Of a stretch of 8,907 bases of DNA, positions 1-6,174 are shown one piece after another. Below the pieces are notes generated by a model. The model searched no databases. It was not told the DNA's origin and was given only the letters and a program-made list of their open reading frames with translations. Made by a program: the position numbers and the translations under genes. The stretch's first letter is position 1. Each line of letters begins with the position of its first letter. Origin of the DNA: Omnitrophica bacterium RBG_13_46_9 (lineage in GTDB: Bacteria > Omnitrophota > Gorgyraeia > JABMRN01 > RBG-13-46-9); contig MHFD01000003.1 of the NCBI GenBank assembly GCA_001804045.1, positions 11,991-20,897 on the forward strand. Direction: 5' to 3'.

Positions 1-2
1 GG

Positions 3-872
3 CGCATACCCCATGCATCTGTCATCAATATGGCTAACTGGATCCGCAGCTTTGCGCGCATGCCGGTTGCTTATCACTGGTCAGAGGTTTTGGGAAGCTG
101 GGATTGGGTTATGCCATGGGTAGCTGAAATATTCAGAGATAGACAGGTAGAGGTGGTCTTACCTCTTGCGTTAGCTGTTACAGGATGTTTCGTTGTGCTT
201 CTCAGTTCAGTCAGAAAAAAATATATACAAAGAAAAGTATCGCCTCACGGCTTTACAGCCGCGGCACCGAAGTTCCGCAGCGGGAAAGATTCCTGCCCGG
301 CCCCGACGATTAGAGGTGGAGCTCTTGGCGGAACAAGCTCAAGGTGGCCTTTTATTTTACCGGCTATTTTAGGCATAATTTATTGGTTCTTTACAGCGCC
401 TCACCCCCGGTTTGCCGATTCTTTTTTTTGGATCCTGGGAATAGGGGTTTTTATTCTGGCAATAGATGATTGGGTGAGTTTTAATAGATTGGCCAGACTT
501 TATTTTGTTTTATGCCTTGCATGTGCGCTATGTTTTTTTATACAGGGGAAAAAAGATTTCGCAAAAGTGCTGATATGCGAAAAAAATATCGCCAAAGCCT
601 TTGGGCAATTGTGTATTAAAAATGTCGTTTTTCAAGGAAAAGACAAATTCGGTTTCCATAGCGTGCCTCAGCCGGATTTAACGGAATTCCGGACCGATTC
701 CGGACTTATATTGTACGTACCCAGAGAGGGTGACCAATGCTGGAACGCGCCTCTTCCGTGTACGCCATACCCAAGGCCTTATTACAGGTTAAGGCGGGAA
801 GGGGATATGCGCTACGGTTTTAATGCCTATCCTAGAGATGAGGAGGATCCTGCTGTCGGTATACACAATTAG
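3..872 (+). CDS. C-terminal part of a multi-pass membrane protein (5' truncated by window edge)
   Basis: The frame is open to the left edge, with no stop before the ATG at 30, so this is probably the 3' end of a longer gene. Counting from that ATG, I see hydrophobic segments near residues 41-60, 106-122, 131-145 and 153-171, and then a soluble tail of about 110 residues. The tail carries the Cys-rich motif QCWNAPLPCTPY (C237, C244) and ends RYGFNAYPRDEED. An APHPRF motif follows the second helix. The APxPRF motif and the CWNAPLPCTP tail remind me of the LIC_10190/DUF8201 membrane-protein family, which resembles multi-pass glycosyltransferases; this is recall, not a search. Residues 71-105 form a Gly/Pro/Ala-rich loop encoded by GC-rich hairpin DNA that looks inserted. 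The substrate is unknown. That it is a membrane protein is secure; the family is tentative. Confidence 0.75.
   Translation, partial: RIPHASVINMANWIRSFARMPVAYHWSEVLGSWDWVMPWVAEIFRDRQVEVVLPLALAVTGCFVVLLSSVRKKYIQRKVSPHGFTAAAPKFRSGKDSCPAPTIRGGALGGTSSRWPFILPAILGIIYWFFTAPHPRFADSFFWILGIGVFILAIDDWVSFNRLARLYFVLCLACALCFFIQGKKDFAKVLICEKNIAKAFGQLCIKNVVFQGKDKFGFHSVPQPDLTEFRTDSGLILYVPREGDQCWNAPLPCTPYPRPYYRLRREGDMRYGFNAYPRDEEDPAVGIHN
240..344. repeat. GC-rich structured in-frame insert within the membrane-protein gene
   Basis: By hand count about 64% of bases 241-349 are G or C, against roughly 40-45% in the flanks. The stretch contains a hairpin with arms CGGCT (248-252) and AGCCG (257-261), and a second one with GAG..CTTG (319-327) pairing to CAAGCTC (334-340) across a 2-base bulge. 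It encodes a low-complexity loop between the first two membrane helices, as expected of a small inserted element that kept the frame. The + strand at 233-265 resembles the complement of the hairpin at 6436-6468. Its origin as a mobile element is inferred. Confidence 0.35.
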
Positions 873-1055
873 GTTATCTTAAGGCTGTAATAATAAGGAA
901 TATGGATACGGCGAACGAGAAGGATATACCGGTAGTTCGTGGTTCCAGAGGCCCTTCGGCATTTTTCGTATGAGCGTGAACGGAAGCAGCGATAGGTGAA
1001 CTTGCATGTCAGGTGGCGGGTCGGAAGATCTTAAAAACTTTAGAGGTTAGATAGC

Positions 1056-1760
1056 ATGGCGATAGTCGAAAAGGCCATTTTTACATGGAGCGGCGGCAAG
1101 GACAGCACAATAGCCCTTTACGAACTGGAGAAAAGCCGCGTATACGAAATATCGGCGTTACTGACAACGCTTAACGAAGACTATGACAGGGTTAGCATGC
1201 ATGGTGTCAGGAACGTTCTTTTGGAGCAGCAGGGGAAATCACTGGGCCTTCCTATAGAAAGGGTTTATATTACAAGCAATTCGTCTGATGGAGAGTATGA
1301 AGCAAAAATGAGGGACAAACTGACACATTGCAGGAGTCTGGGTATATCCTCGGTCGTCTTCGGTGATATTTTTTTGGAAGACTTAAGGCGATATCGGGAA
1401 GAGAACCTGTCAAAGATAGGAATGAAAGGAATTTTCCCTATATGGAAGAGAGATACCTTCGAACTGGCTAATGCATTCATAGACCTGGGTTTCAAGGCGG
1501 TTATTACCTGCGTCGATTCGGGATTTCTTGATAAGACTTTTGTCGGCAGGCTGTTTGACAGACAGTTCCTATCCGAACTCCCATCCGGCGTCGATCCCTG
1601 CGGCGAGAATGGGGAGTTCCACTCATTCGTATATGACGGGCCCATTTTCCGCAAGAGGGTGCTATACAAAGAAGGAGAAATCGTTTTCAGAGATAACCGC
1701 TTTTATTATTGTGACCTGATGCCGATAAAGGAAAATTGTTCTCTGAGCAGACGAGGATAA
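1056..1760 (+). CDS. Dph6/MJ0570-type PP-loop ATP pyrophosphatase (diphthine--ammonia ligase-like)
   Basis: This 234-residue protein belongs to the DUF71/TIGR00290 family of adenine nucleotide alpha hydrolases. The PP-loop signature SGGKDS lies at residues 12-17 after the first beta strand and binds ATP pyrophosphate. GDIFLEDLRRYREEN starts at residue 103, and the family hallmark GVDPCGENGEFH spans residues 178-189. Eukaryotic and archaeal relatives amidate diphthine on elongation factor 2. Bacteria lack diphthamide, so the bacterial substrate is unknown; an ATP-dependent amidation or related adenylation in the cytoplasm is the reasonable inference. The ATG at 1056 is preceded by AGAGG about 10 bases upstream. 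The gene ends 12 bases before the flavoprotein gene, so the two are probably co-transcribed. Length and motifs are complete. Confidence 0.88.
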   Translation: MAIVEKAIFTWSGGKDSTIALYELEKSRVYEISALLTTLNEDYDRVSMHGVRNVLLEQQGKSLGLPIERVYITSNSSDGEYEAKMRDKLTHCRSLGISSVVFGDIFLEDLRRYREENLSKIGMKGIFPIWKRDTFELANAFIDLGFKAVITCVDSGFLDKTFVGRLFDRQFLSELPSGVDPCGENGEFHSFVYDGPIFRKRVLYKEGEIVFRDNRFYYCDLMPIKENCSLSRRG

Positions 1761-1766
1761 TGAGGG

Positions 1767-1772
1767 TAGGAG
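1767..1772 (+). promoter_or_regulatory. Ribosome binding site that questions the start of the flavoprotein gene
   Basis: TAGGAG directly abuts the ATG at 1773, leaving no spacer. It is 9 bases before an in-frame TTG at 1782. Starting at that TTG the protein would begin MRVYDIAVVGAG, the usual short lead-in to the FAD motif in this family. Confidence 0.45.
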
Positions 1773-3059
1773 ATGATTCTCTTGCGCGTTTATGATATAG
1801 CGGTAGTCGGTGCGGGGGCGGCCGGTAGTATGGCCGCAATACGTGCCGGTCTTCATAAAAAAAACGTAGTATTAGTCGAGCGAAATAGTTCTATCGGCAG
1901 GAAGATCCTGCTTACCGGTAAAGAGAGATGCAATCTTACTAATATTGCAAGTATCGATACGTTCATAGATGCGTTCGGAAGACAAGGCAACTTTTTAAGG
2001 TCAGCTTTCTCGCGGTTTTTTAACCACGACCTGATAGACTTTTTTGACTCCAGGGGTCTTAAGATGAGGATCGAAAGGCAGGGCCGCGTTTTCCCGGCTA
2101 CCGAAAGAGCTTGTTCCGTGGTGGAGGTCCTAAGAAAAAGTCTTTTGGAAAATAAAGTCAAACTTTTATTTTCCATGCGCCTGGCAGGCATAAAGGATAA
2201 AAACGGTTTTTTCCAGCTGGATATGGAAAATGGAGATAAAATCTATGCGAAAAAGGTGATATTTGCGACAGGCGGGGCCTCTTTTAGGATAACCGGCTCA
2301 TCCGGGGATGGTTTTAATATTGCCAGAAAACTAGGGCATACAATAGTGCCTTTAAAGCCGGCTCTGGTTCCGTTGAAGACCAGGGAGCCATGGGTGAAGC
2401 GGCTGCAGGGGCTTTCATTGAGAAACATCCGCGTCACTTTTTCCGCCCGGACCGGACTCAAGCCCGGCAGAAAAGACGGCGGTAAAAAGATAACTTCAGG
2501 TGTCGGGGAAATAGTGTTTACGCATTTTGGCGTCTCCGGCCCGCTGGTCCTGGATTTGAGCGGTAGGATTGTCTCCATGCTTGATGAATGCGCGGAAGTC
2601 ACCCTTCTTATAGATCTAAAGCCGGCCCTGGAGATGGAGCGTTTGGAAAGCAGGTTATTAAGGGAATTCGGTGAAAACAAGAACGCAAAGCTTAAAAATG
2701 TCATGAAAAATCTATTGCCGCACAGATTGATTCCCGTGTTTTTGGGCATAGCCGGTATTGTGCCGGAAAAGAACGCTAATCAGATAAGCAGGCAAGAGCG
2801 CCGCGCGATTCTGGTGTTATTAAAAGCGTTGCCTTTGACAGTCGTGGGGTCTCTGTCTCTGGAGGAAGCGATGGTCACAAACGGCGGGATCTCGACAAAA
2901 GAGATAGATCCCAGGACCATGGAGTCAAGGATCCTGCCGGGACTTTATTTCGCTGGCGAGATAATAGACGGCTGCGCTTCAAGCGGAGGATATAATCTGC
3001 AACAGGCTTTTTCGACGGGTTATCTGGCGGGGGAGGCGGCTAGCGCATGCGCAGGATAA
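1773..3059 (+). CDS. NAD(P)/FAD-dependent oxidoreductase, BaiN/HI0933 family
   Basis: At 428 residues it is full length for the HI0933-like flavoproteins, which have a two-dinucleotide-binding-domain fold. The FAD-binding GAGAAG lies at residues 13-18. GRKILLTGKERCNLTN at 42-57 is the family signature. GRVFPATERA follows, then ATGG at 165-168, GEIVFTHFGVSGP, and the C-terminal FAGEIIDGCASSGGYN at 393-408, which closes around the flavin. Relatives are annotated as BaiN, RdsA or aminoacetone-oxidase-like enzymes. The physiological substrate of most, including this one, is not known. The start is uncertain: the ATG at 1773 touches its Shine-Dalgarno sequence, whereas the TTG at 1782 is well spaced. 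The gene overlaps the downstream maf gene by 13 bp, so translation is probably coupled. It acts in the cytoplasm; I see no signal peptide. Confidence 0.9.
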   Translation: MILLRVYDIAVVGAGAAGSMAAIRAGLHKKNVVLVERNSSIGRKILLTGKERCNLTNIASIDTFIDAFGRQGNFLRSAFSRFFNHDLIDFFDSRGLKMRIERQGRVFPATERACSVVEVLRKSLLENKVKLLFSMRLAGIKDKNGFFQLDMENGDKIYAKKVIFATGGASFRITGSSGDGFNIARKLGHTIVPLKPALVPLKTREPWVKRLQGLSLRNIRVTFSARTGLKPGRKDGGKKITSGVGEIVFTHFGVSGPLVLDLSGRIVSMLDECAEVTLLIDLKPALEMERLESRLLREFGENKNAKLKNVMKNLLPHRLIPVFLGIAGIVPEKNANQISRQERRAILVLLKALPLTVVGSLSLEEAMVTNGGISTKEIDPRTMESRILPGLYFAGEIIDGCASSGGYNLQQAFSTGYLAGEAASACAG

Positions 3060-3628
3060 TTCTGGCTTCAGGATCAAAAGCGAGAGAGAGACTGCTGAAA
3101 CAGATCGGTCTTAAATTTCAGGTGGCGGTCTCCCATGTGAGGGAGAGCCGTTACATAAAAACGCGGTGTAGCGATCTGGTTGTCTCAAACGCGTTAAGGA
3201 AATCCAGGGATGTGGCCGAAAAATTCGGATCGGGGATAGTTATCGGAGCGGATACGGTAGTTTTAGTCGGTGATAAGATAATAGGTAAGCCAAAAGACAA
3301 AAAAGACGCTTTCAGAATCCTGCGATTGCTTTCCAGAAGGCCCCAGTGGGTCTATACCGGACTTGCGGTTATCGATATCGATAACGATGAGACGTTCACC
3401 GCATGTGATAAGACCAAGGTTTATATGCAGCGTTTGGACGACAGGCAGATAAGAAATTATTTTAGAAAAGTCTCTCCTCTGGATAAGGCAGGCGCTTTTG
3501 ATATACAAGGGTTGGGAAGTATTTTTATAGACCGTATCGAAGGCTGCTTTTATAATGTAGTGGGCTTGCCTCTTTCCAAACTCGCGGTAATATTAAAAAG
3601 GGTGGACATTGATATTTTCAATTTATGA
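3047..3628 (+). CDS. maf: Maf family nucleoside triphosphate pyrophosphatase
   Basis: A 193-residue Maf/YhdE-type enzyme. The family hydrolyses dTTP, UTP or modified nucleotides to monophosphates, which cleans the nucleotide pool, and was historically linked to septum formation. The N-terminal IILASGSKARERLL (residues 4-17) corresponds to the usual ASxSPRRxELL. IVIGADTVVL follows, with the conserved acidic D69, then IIGKPKDKKDAFRIL and DKAGAFDIQG at 146-155. The SPRR segment reads SKAR, a minor departure that keeps the Arg. The start at ATG 3047 lies inside the flavoprotein gene, with GGAGG at 3032-3036 ten bases upstream, so the start is well supported. Subtype (dTTP/UTP versus m7GTP) cannot be fixed by eye. 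Confidence 0.92.
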   Translation: MRRIILASGSKARERLLKQIGLKFQVAVSHVRESRYIKTRCSDLVVSNALRKSRDVAEKFGSGIVIGADTVVLVGDKIIGKPKDKKDAFRILRLLSRRPQWVYTGLAVIDIDNDETFTACDKTKVYMQRLDDRQIRNYFRKVSPLDKAGAFDIQGLGSIFIDRIEGCFYNVVGLPLSKLAVILKRVDIDIFNL

Positions 3629-3684
3629 AGAAGGGCAACGACATAATGTCTGTCATGATTGAAGCCGGGTACAAGACTTTGTAA
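3625..3684 (+). CDS. Possible 19-residue ORF overlapping the maf stop by ATGA
   Basis: The ATG at 3625 overlaps the maf TGA stop (3626-3628) and reads MKKGNDIMSVMIEAGYKTL before TAA. The overlap would permit translational coupling, but the peptide is very short, has no recognisable domain and lacks its own Shine-Dalgarno site. It may be chance or the relic of a longer downstream gene. Confidence 0.15.
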   Translation: MKKGNDIMSVMIEAGYKTL

Positions 3685-3778
3685 GTCAGGTATTGTCGAA
3701 AAATTCGGACGGGTAAGCCGCAATAGAAACACTGGAAAATACCCGGGAAAGCGAGTCCGGAAGATTTCAAAATAGACC

Positions 3779-3807
3779 TTGATAGATTTAAACGTTAATG
3801 GGATAAT
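3779..3807 (+). promoter_or_regulatory. Sigma70-type promoter P1
   Basis: TTGATA at 3779-3784 and GATAAT at 3802-3807 each match the consensus at 5 of 6 bases, with an ideal 17-base spacer. The predicted start is near 3814, about 93 bases before the 41-codon ORF. It would drive that ORF and the secreted-protein gene independently of the operon upstream. Confidence 0.6.
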
Positions 3808-3834
3808 CTGTTGTGCGAAAGAAAATTGCTTTGC

Positions 3835-3863
3835 CTGTCATTTTGTGCGTTATTCTTTATAAT
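3835..3863 (+). promoter_or_regulatory. Sigma70-type promoter P2
   Basis: A perfect TATAAT at 3858-3863 lies 17 bases after CTGTCA (3835-3840, 4 of 6 matches). The predicted start is near 3870, leaving a leader of about 37 bases before the ATG at 3907. With P1 it forms a tandem promoter pair about 56 bases apart. Confidence 0.5.
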
Positions 3864-3906
3864 CACCTATGAAAAACACAAAACCGATATAGTATCTTAT
3901 TAGGCG

Positions 3907-4032
3907 ATGGCTAAGAGGCCGGGACTGAAAAAAACGAAAGTAAAAGGAGCACAGGCGAGAATAGAAAAACTAGAGGAGGAACAAAAAGGGCCAAAGAGCG
4001 ACCTCTATAAAATAAAAGGGAGATGGCAATGA
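3907..4032 (+). CDS. 41-residue lysine-rich small protein, coupled to the secreted protein gene
   Basis: This ORF starts MAKRPGLKKTKVKGAQ, continues through an acidic helix-like RIEKLEEEQKG and ends DLYKIKGRWQ. Its TGA (4030-4032) overlaps the ATG of the next gene (4029) as ATGA, the classic arrangement for translational coupling. The Shine-Dalgarno site of the next gene lies inside its last codons. An in-frame TAG lies immediately upstream (3901-3903), so the ATG at 3907 is the only conventional start; its own ribosome binding site is weak (TAGG, 2 bases away). Two promoters lie just upstream. I recognise no family. It is basic at the N-terminus, has no signal peptide or membrane segment, and could form a short amphipathic helix (residues 17-27). 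A function related to its secreted partner is only inferred from coupling. Confidence 0.5.
   Translation: MAKRPGLKKTKVKGAQARIEKLEEEQKGPKSDLYKIKGRWQ
4018..4022 (+). promoter_or_regulatory. Ribosome binding site choosing the start at 4029
   Basis: GGGAG at 4018-4022 touches an ATG at 4023 but lies 6 bases before the ATG at 4029. The second ATG therefore has the workable spacing. It is also the one that forms the ATGA overlap with the upstream ORF. Confidence 0.6.
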
Positions 4033-4367
4033 AAAGTATATATAAATCTTTTTTATTGATAATATCCGTATCGTTATGTATGGCAAGCGTATCCTATGCT
4101 AGCCCTGTCCAAAAACTCGGACGTGGCCTGACCAACCTCAGTCTGGGCTGGATGGAATTATTCAAGGCCATAGAAAGACAGAGCCAAAAGTATGACTATA
4201 TTCGGGGCATATTATACGGTGTGCCGGAGGGTTTGGTCAAGACTGCGGTGAGAACCGGTGTGGGCGCGTATGAAACACTGACTTTCCCTCTGCCTATACC
4301 AAAAGACTACGAAGTCATGTTGACACCAGAATCCCCCCTGGAACCCCCTCTTGAAAAAACACGTTAG
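4029..4367 (+). CDS. Exosortase system-associated protein, TIGR04073 family (secreted)
   Basis: A 112-residue exported protein. Residues 1-24 form a signal peptide: Lys at 2 and 6, a hydrophobic core FLLIISVSL, and a likely cleavage site after SYA. The mature part opens with KLGRGLTNLSLGWMELF, the hallmark KLxRGxxNxxxGxxE of TIGR04073. It continues with YIRGILYGVPEGLVKTAVRTGVGAYETLTFPLPIPKDYE, also typical of the family, and a Pro-rich end. TIGR04073 members occur in genomes with exosortase/PEP-CTERM-type sorting and are thought to act in the envelope, but their biochemical role is unknown. This one has no PEP-CTERM tail, and no exosortase lies in the window. It is preceded by a coupled 41-codon ORF and two promoters, and followed by a 16-bp palindrome 27 bases after its stop. 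Confidence 0.85.
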   Translation: MKSIYKSFLLIISVSLCMASVSYASPVQKLGRGLTNLSLGWMELFKAIERQSQKYDYIRGILYGVPEGLVKTAVRTGVGAYETLTFPLPIPKDYEVMLTPESPLEPPLEKTR

Positions 4368-4394
4368 CGTAAGAAAAGACGAACGATGGCGTTT

Positions 4395-4410
4395 ATATGC
4401 CCGGGCATAT
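4395..4410. repeat. 16-bp perfect palindrome downstream of the secreted-protein gene
   Basis: ATATGCCCGGGCATAT reads identically on both strands. As RNA it could fold to a 6-bp stem with a CCGG loop, followed by TTTGTAGATTT, a poor U-tract, so it would be at best a weak terminator. As DNA it has the shape of a homodimer binding site. I cannot choose between these. Confidence 0.5.
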
Positions 4411-4437
4411 TTGTAGATTTCTTCCACGGAGGGCGCT

Positions 4438-4542
4438 ATTGTCAAAAAAATCCTTACAGCAGTAATAACCCTCTTTTTCCATCCTGAATCCTGTCGTCTA
4501 CTTTACCTCCCGCGCATAGAAGAGGTTTTAGTATGTATTTAA
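4438..4542 (+). pseudogene. Possible decayed small exported-protein ORF
   Basis: A strong GGAGGG (4428-4433) stands 4 bases before ATT (4438) in a frame reading VKKILTAVITLFF, which looks exactly like the start of a signal peptide. The start codon is not a usual one. After the run of five T (about 4473-4477) the frame changes character to HPESCRLLYLPRIEEV, ending at TAA 4540-4542. Dropping one T would instead give TLFSILNPVVYFTSRA and a stop. The TTG at 4439 in the neighbouring frame gives only eight residues. This looks like a relic with a lost start and a frameshift, or it could be chance. Confidence 0.25.
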
Positions 4543-4750
4543 GGCTTATATTCTATCCCTGCCCGGGATGAACGATAAGAAACGCCTCAGGAGTTTCTGT
4601 GACCCCGAAGAAGTTCGGAAGTCGAAGCATTCATTCGGGATAAATATACGCAAATGCGATTACAGCGATTGAAAGCTAAATCTATGTAACCGTCTTAAAA
4701 TATAGCCAGAAAATCCAAATATTATGGCAAATAGTCGACTCTTATGATAA

Positions 4751-4756
4751 TATAAT
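4751..4756 (+). promoter_or_regulatory. Candidate -10 box for the rRNA methyltransferase operon
   Basis: A perfect TATAAT sits in AT-rich sequence about 79 bases before the ATG at 4835. No convincing -35 lies 16-18 bases upstream (CAAATA at 17), so this is only a weak promoter call. Confidence 0.3.
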
Positions 4757-4834
4757 GTGTTGTGGGCAAGGAACCTTCAGGCAAAATATGACCTTGACAG
4801 AAGGAGTGTGTCGAACTGACGCTTCGGGGGTTAG

Positions 4835-5581
4835 ATGGTTAAAGCAGTAAAGTCCATGCATTTATACGGAAGGGTTTCGGTTTTCGAGCGGCTGAAAACT
4901 AATCCCGCGAGCGTAAAGAAAGTATTGCTACAGGAGAATATAACGCTCTCCGATATAGAAAGATTGACAAGAGAAAACGGCGTTTTCCTGGAACGCCTTC
5001 CTTCCGAGCAGCTGAAAAGAATAAAACCCGCCAAAGACCTTCAGGGGGTAATCGCTAAGGTTGATAAGTTTAAATATATCCCTTTTGATGACCTGATGGA
5101 AAGTGCGCAGGATAAAAAAATATCGCTCATTTTTTTAGATAGAATAAACGATCCGCAGAACCTTGGAGCGATTATCCGGACAGCCGCTTGTTTTGGCGGA
5201 TTCGCCATTGTCATACCTCAGTTTAACGCCTGCGGAGTGACAGAGGCTGTTTTACACGTGGCTTCCGGCGGCGAGAACCATGTGTCCATATCAATGGTAG
5301 CCAATCTTTCCTCTTCCATAATCAAGGCAAAGAGATGCGGTTTTTGGGTCGCGGGTGCTCATGCGGCTGACGATGCCACCGATGTGTATAAGACCTCTTT
5401 TTCATTCCCTTTGGGTCTTGTGTTGGGCTCTGAAGGCGAAGGGATCCGTTATGGAGTACAAAAACAGCTAGATCTTAAAGTGCGTATTCCGATGATGGGG
5501 GCAAGGCTTTCTTTTAATGTCGGTATAGCCTGTGCTATTTTTTGTTATGAGATATCCAGACAAAAAAATGCGTTTTTATGA
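4835..5581 (+). CDS. rlmB: TrmH/SpoU-family 23S rRNA 2'-O-methyltransferase (RlmB-like)
   Basis: A 248-residue SPOUT methyltransferase that transfers methyl from SAM to a ribose 2'-OH, in RlmB at a guanosine of the 23S rRNA peptidyl-transferase region. The N-terminal substrate-binding domain opens LYGRVSVFERLKTNP, as in RlmB. The catalytic domain shows motif 1 DRINDPQNLGAIIRT from residue 102 (N109 and R115 conserved), motif 2 VLGSEGEGI (G198-S199-E200) and motif 3 IPMMGARLSFNVGIA from residue 218. These form the knotted SAM site. The ATG at 4835 has GGGGG four bases upstream; ATG 4856, giving MHLYGRVSV, fits the family N-terminus better but has no good site. The stop overlaps the HD-domain gene by ATGA. 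Target specificity is inferred from overall similarity and could be a sister TrmH type. Confidence 0.87.
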   Translation: MVKAVKSMHLYGRVSVFERLKTNPASVKKVLLQENITLSDIERLTRENGVFLERLPSEQLKRIKPAKDLQGVIAKVDKFKYIPFDDLMESAQDKKISLIFLDRINDPQNLGAIIRTAACFGGFAIVIPQFNACGVTEAVLHVASGGENHVSISMVANLSSSIIKAKRCGFWVAGAHAADDATDVYKTSFSFPLGLVLGSEGEGIRYGVQKQLDLKVRIPMMGARLSFNVGIACAIFCYEISRQKNAFL

Positions 5582-6174
5582 GGCGAAAAAGCAAAAAAGT
5601 TTACCTTAAATCCGTAGTCAATTTTATTATTGAGGCCGGCCTTCTTAAACGTACCAGCCGTTCCGGATGGTCGGTTTTGGGGATACAGAATGCCGAGTCC
5701 GTCGCTGATCATAGCTTCAGATGCGCCTTAATAGGTTTTTTCCTGGCGCAGTTGGAGAACATGTCCTATGATAAAGTGCTATTGATGACACTTTTCAACG
5801 ATACCCACGAGGCGCGGATTACCGATTTACATAAGATGGCGCAACGCTATCTCAATATCGAAAAGGCGGAGGACAATTCTTTTAAAGAGCAGATAAGCTC
5901 TTTGCCGGAAAGGATAAGAGAAAGACTCGCTGAAATGCGCAGGGAGTACAAAAAACAAAAGAGCCGGGAGAGCATCATTGCCAGAGATGCGGACATACTG
6001 GAGTGCCTCCTGCAGGCGAAAGAGTATAGTGAATCGGGTTATCGCAACGCCTCCCAGTTTATGAAAAAAGCCCCTCGCTTTCTTAAGACAAAATCCGCGC
6101 GGAATATTTGGGCATATGCCAAGAAAGCCAATCTGAATAATTGGTGGGTTAAATTAAGCGAATTTAAGAGGTAA
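5578..6174 (+). CDS. HD-domain phosphohydrolase (YfbR/HDDC2-like) with Asn-Asp in place of the HD doublet
   Basis: A 198-residue cytoplasmic protein of the HD_3 type, whose members include 5'-deoxynucleotidases. The first metal His lies in ESVADHSFR (H45), and the distal acidic motif IIARDADILE gives D137 and D139. The central doublet, normally His-Asp, reads LFNDTHEARITDLHK, that is N74-D75, with H77 two residues on. The final Asp-containing helix and LLQAKEY are typical. If N74 replaces a metal ligand, activity or metal preference may differ; alternatively this subfamily naturally uses Asn there. The ATG at 5578 overlaps the methyltransferase stop (ATGA), with no Shine-Dalgarno site of its own, so translation depends on coupling. 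Substrate unknown; a nucleotide is likely. Confidence 0.8.
   Translation: MRRKSKKVYLKSVVNFIIEAGLLKRTSRSGWSVLGIQNAESVADHSFRCALIGFFLAQLENMSYDKVLLMTLFNDTHEARITDLHKMAQRYLNIEKAEDNSFKEQISSLPERIRERLAEMRREYKKQKSRESIIARDADILECLLQAKEYSESGYRNASQFMKKAPRFLKTKSARNIWAYAKKANLNNWWVKLSEFKR

Larger units (their letters stand above)
3629..3906. other. Intergenic region with two promoters
   Basis: No convincing gene lies between maf and the 41-codon ORF. There are two short inverted repeats, GACAT-A-ATGTC (3640-3650) and GACTT-TGT-AAGTC (3675-3687). Neither is followed by a T-run, so I do not call a terminator. A basic 38-codon stretch open from a TTG at 3659 has no ribosome binding site and no recognisable fold. 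The second half is AT-rich and carries two promoter-like sites. Confidence 0.6.
4368..4834. other. 467-base intergenic region with palindrome and possible gene relic
   Basis: No intact gene on either strand. It contains the 16-bp palindrome at 4395-4410, a strong GGAGGG site followed by a broken signal-peptide-like reading frame (4438-4542), a small inverted repeat ATCCC-TGCCC-GGGAT (4555-4569) and a TATAAT box at 4751-4756. Stops are frequent in all frames between 4545 and 4830. Confidence 0.6.

Noticed and set aside
902..973. A 23-codon ORF (MDTANEKDIPVV...) after the membrane-protein gene, with AAGGAA just upstream.
   Set aside because: The spacing between AAGGAA and the ATG is one base, and the peptide is short with no recognisable feature.
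2243..2749. A 168-codon open frame on the - strand opposite the flavoprotein gene.
   Set aside because: It lies wholly inside a confidently identified gene on the other strand and shows no domain.
3659..3775. A basic 38-codon frame from a TTG (VEKFGRVSRNRNTGKYPGK region), briefly considered as an HU/IHF-like relic.
   Set aside because: No ribosome binding site, and the resemblance to the HU arm region is too slight to support.
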